NCBI GenBank assembly: GCA_902628495.1
Contig: CACONH010000002.1
Location: 62,001-126,000, forward strand
Source of the DNA: an uncultured Pelagibacteraceae bacterium
GTDB taxonomy: Bacteria; Pseudomonadota; Alphaproteobacteria; Pelagibacterales; Pelagibacteraceae
Direction: 5' to 3'
DNA: 64,000 bases
Positions 62,587 through 64,000 of this stretch are shown piece by piece. Position 1 is the first letter of the stretch. Every line of letters starts with the position of its first letter. Both the position numbers and the translations under genes were made by a program. The notes under the pieces are model-generated. The model worked only from the letters and a program-made list of their open reading frames with translations. It did no database searches and was not told where the DNA came from.

Positions 62587-64000
62587 ATGACTAAAATGAC
62601 AACAGAAGAAGCTTTTATTAAAGTTCTTCAAATGCATGGAATTGAACACGCCTTCGGAATTATAGGTTCTGCTTTTATGCCTATTTCAGATTTATTTCCA
62701 AAAGCCGGTATAACATTCTGGGATGTAGCTCATGAGACAAACGGTGGATTGATTGCTGATGGTTACACAAGAGCTACTGGAAAAATGTCGATGGTGATAG
62801 CCCAAAATGGTCCGGGTATAACCGGATTAGTAACTCCGATTAAAACTGCTTACTGGAATCACACACCTCTATTAGTGGTTACACCACAAGCTGCAAACAA
62901 GACTATGGGCCAAGGAGGTTTTCAAGAAGTTGAACAAATGAATTTATTTAAAGATATGGTTTGCTATCAAGAAGAAGTAAGAGATCCATCTAGAATGGCA
63001 GAAGTTCTTAATAGAGTTATTGAAAAAGCATTTAGAGGCTCTGCACCTGCGCAAATTAATGTTCCAAGAGATTATTGGACACAAGTTATAGACATTGAAT
63101 TGCCACCTATTGTTAGATTTGAAAGACAGGGTGGGGGCAAAGAAGCAATCGAGAACGCGGCAAAACTTTTATCAAAAGCTAAATTTCCAGTAATTTTATC
63201 TGGAGCTGGAGTTGTTTTAGGTGGAGCAATTGATGAATGTAAAAAATTAGCTGAAAAATTGGACGCACCGGTTTGTAATGGTTATCAACATAATGATAGT
63301 TTTCCTGGAAGCCACCCTTTAGCTGTAGGACCCTTAGGATACAATGGATCTAAAGCTGCTATGGAATTAATATCTAAAGCAGATGTAGTACTAGCACTTG
63401 GTACCAGACTTAATCCTTTTTCAACATTACCAGGATATGGAATTGATTATTGGCCAAAGAAGGCAACAATAATTCAAGTGGATATGAATCCTGACAGAAT
63501 TGGTCTTACTAAAAAAGTTTCAGTTGGAATTTGTGGAGATGCCAAACAAGTAGCTCAACAGATTTTAGATAAACTTTCATCAGATGCAGGAAATACAGGC
63601 AGAGAAGAGAGAAAAAATTTAATTCATAAAACAAAATCTGCGTGGTTACAAACTTTATCTGGTTTAGATCATGAGGAGGACGATCCTGGAACAGTTTGGA
63701 ACAAAGAAGCAAGGGAAAGAGATAAAGATAGAATGTCACCAAGACAAGCATGGAGAGCAATTCAAGACGCTTTACCTCAAGATGCAATTATCTCTAGCGA
63801 TATAGGTAACAATTGCGCAATAGGAAATGCTTACCCAACTTTCGAAAAACCAAGAAAATATTTGGCACCTGGTTTATTTGGTCCTTGTGGATATGGTTTT
63901 CCAGCCATACTAGGCGCAAAAATCGGCTGTCCTGATACTCCAGTGGTAGGATTTGCAGGTGATGGAGCTTTTGGAATTAGTATGAACGAAATGAGCTCAT
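62587..64000 (+). CDS. xsc: sulfoacetaldehyde acetyltransferase, N-terminal 471 residues (3' truncated)
   Basis: Xsc converts sulfoacetaldehyde and phosphate to acetyl phosphate and sulfite using TPP. The frame is open from ATG at 62587 to the window end, and covers about 471 of roughly 590 codons. It begins TTEEAFIKVLQMHGIEHAFGIIGSAFMPISDLFPKAGI and continues with VAHETNGGLIADGYTRATGK (catalytic Glu), IAQNGPGITG, GGFQEVEQM and NVPRDYW, matching Xsc rather than acetolactate synthase. The TPP site GDGAFGISMNE is at the end. It is divergent from suyAB. Confidence 0.92.
   Translation, partial: MTKMTTEEAFIKVLQMHGIEHAFGIIGSAFMPISDLFPKAGITFWDVAHETNGGLIADGYTRATGKMSMVIAQNGPGITGLVTPIKTAYWNHTPLLVVTPQAANKTMGQGGFQEVEQMNLFKDMVCYQEEVRDPSRMAEVLNRVIEKAFRGSAPAQINVPRDYWTQVIDIELPPIVRFERQGGGKEAIENAAKLLSKAKFPVILSGAGVVLGGAIDECKKLAEKLDAPVCNGYQHNDSFPGSHPLAVGPLGYNGSKAAMELISKADVVLALGTRLNPFSTLPGYGIDYWPKKATIIQVDMNPDRIGLTKKVSVGICGDAKQVAQQILDKLSSDAGNTGREERKNLIHKTKSAWLQTLSGLDHEEDDPGTVWNKEARERDKDRMSPRQAWRAIQDALPQDAIISSDIGNNCAIGNAYPTFEKPRKYLAPGLFGPCGYGFPAILGAKIGCPDTPVVGFAGDGAFGISMNEMSS

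Noticed and set aside
63509-63787. Minus-strand open frame of 92 codons near the window end
   Set aside because: It lies inside the xsc frame, which has strong protein similarity throughout; the antisense product looks random.
1-64000. tRNA, rRNA, CRISPR, insertion sequence or prophage
   Set aside because: I saw no cloverleaf-like CCA ends, spaced repeats, transposase or phage genes; gaps are too short for most of these.

Overview
The window looks like a piece of a streamlined SAR11 (Candidatus Pelagibacter-type) alphaproteobacterial genome. The reasons are a very AT-rich base composition, AGA/TTA/AAA-rich codon use, short intergenic gaps with many 1-11 bp gene overlaps, and a gene set typical of the group: TPP-riboswitch-controlled thiV, AprMBA, a DmdA-like GcvT protein, a dimethylglycine dehydrogenase/ETF cluster, folate C1 enzymes and a single Fur-controlled ferric-iron ABC transporter. 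I saw no rRNA, tRNA, insertion sequence, integrase, prophage or CRISPR array. The identification rests on gene content read by eye, not on a database search.

Layout. 0-3.3 kb: the 3' end of a GpsA-like dehydrogenase, then a glutathione operon (class I glutamine amidotransferase, gshA, gshB). 3.3-9.3 kb: formate-THF ligase, a SAR11-style unknown protein, a GNAT, a NAPE-PLD-like hydrolase, purK and purE. 9.3-12.7 kb: an uncharacterised four-gene operon (M19 dipeptidase, 553-aa unknown, DUF3726, 53-aa zinc-ribbon-like protein). 12.7-15.5 kb: a Yip1 protein coupled to a 33-aa membrane peptide, then a DmdA-like GcvT-fold methyltransferase with a short MetF. 15.6-18.8 kb: an accessory-looking trio (CysC-like kinase, beta-propeller/autotransporter, nucleotidyltransferase). 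18.8-22.6 kb: housekeeping and small unknown genes. 22.7-28.4 kb: dimethylglycine/sarcosine dehydrogenase with EtfB, EtfA and ETF-quinone oxidoreductase, a complete route from N-methyl oxidation to quinone. 28.4-32.5 kb: DUF2237, 2OG oxygenase, hisI, folE, AcuI-like reductase and a LysR regulator.

32.5-36.6 kb: a Fur-box promoter drives fbpA, an unannotated 56-aa Cys-rich ORF, a strong hairpin, then fbpB and fbpC. 36.6-39.8 kb: a ScfR/RamB-like regulator with a duplicated HTH diverges from aceA; the gap holds a perfect 24-bp palindrome, more TTGTAAA half-sites and a 53-aa ORF. 39.9-44.4 kb: a minimal TPP riboswitch with thiV, rseP, HU and amt, with clear terminators. 44.4-50.8 kb: cutA, a glycosyltransferase-like protein, rhodanese, DsbA/HCCA isomerase-like, ABA4-like, recX, CysQ-like, DUF3553, mnmA, a membrane protein and a 27-aa highly basic ORF. 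50.9-56.1 kb: metC-like, an MFS transporter, the folate pabB/pabA/pabC set and a HIT protein.

56.2-64.0 kb: an organosulfonate/sulfite island. aprM, aprB, aprA, two unknown small genes and a TauE/SafE exporter read rightward; suyBA (sulfolactate sulfo-lyase) reads leftward, divergent from xsc (sulfoacetaldehyde acetyltransferase), which runs off the window. Together these would release sulfite from C3 and C2 sulfonates and then oxidise or export it. The main themes are C1/N-methyl and sulfonate catabolism, plus glutathione, iron, ammonium and thiamin-precursor acquisition. The less-described items are the small coupled ORFs, the fbp intergenic ORF and hairpin, the duplicated-HTH regulator with its operator array, and the M19-DUF3726 operon.
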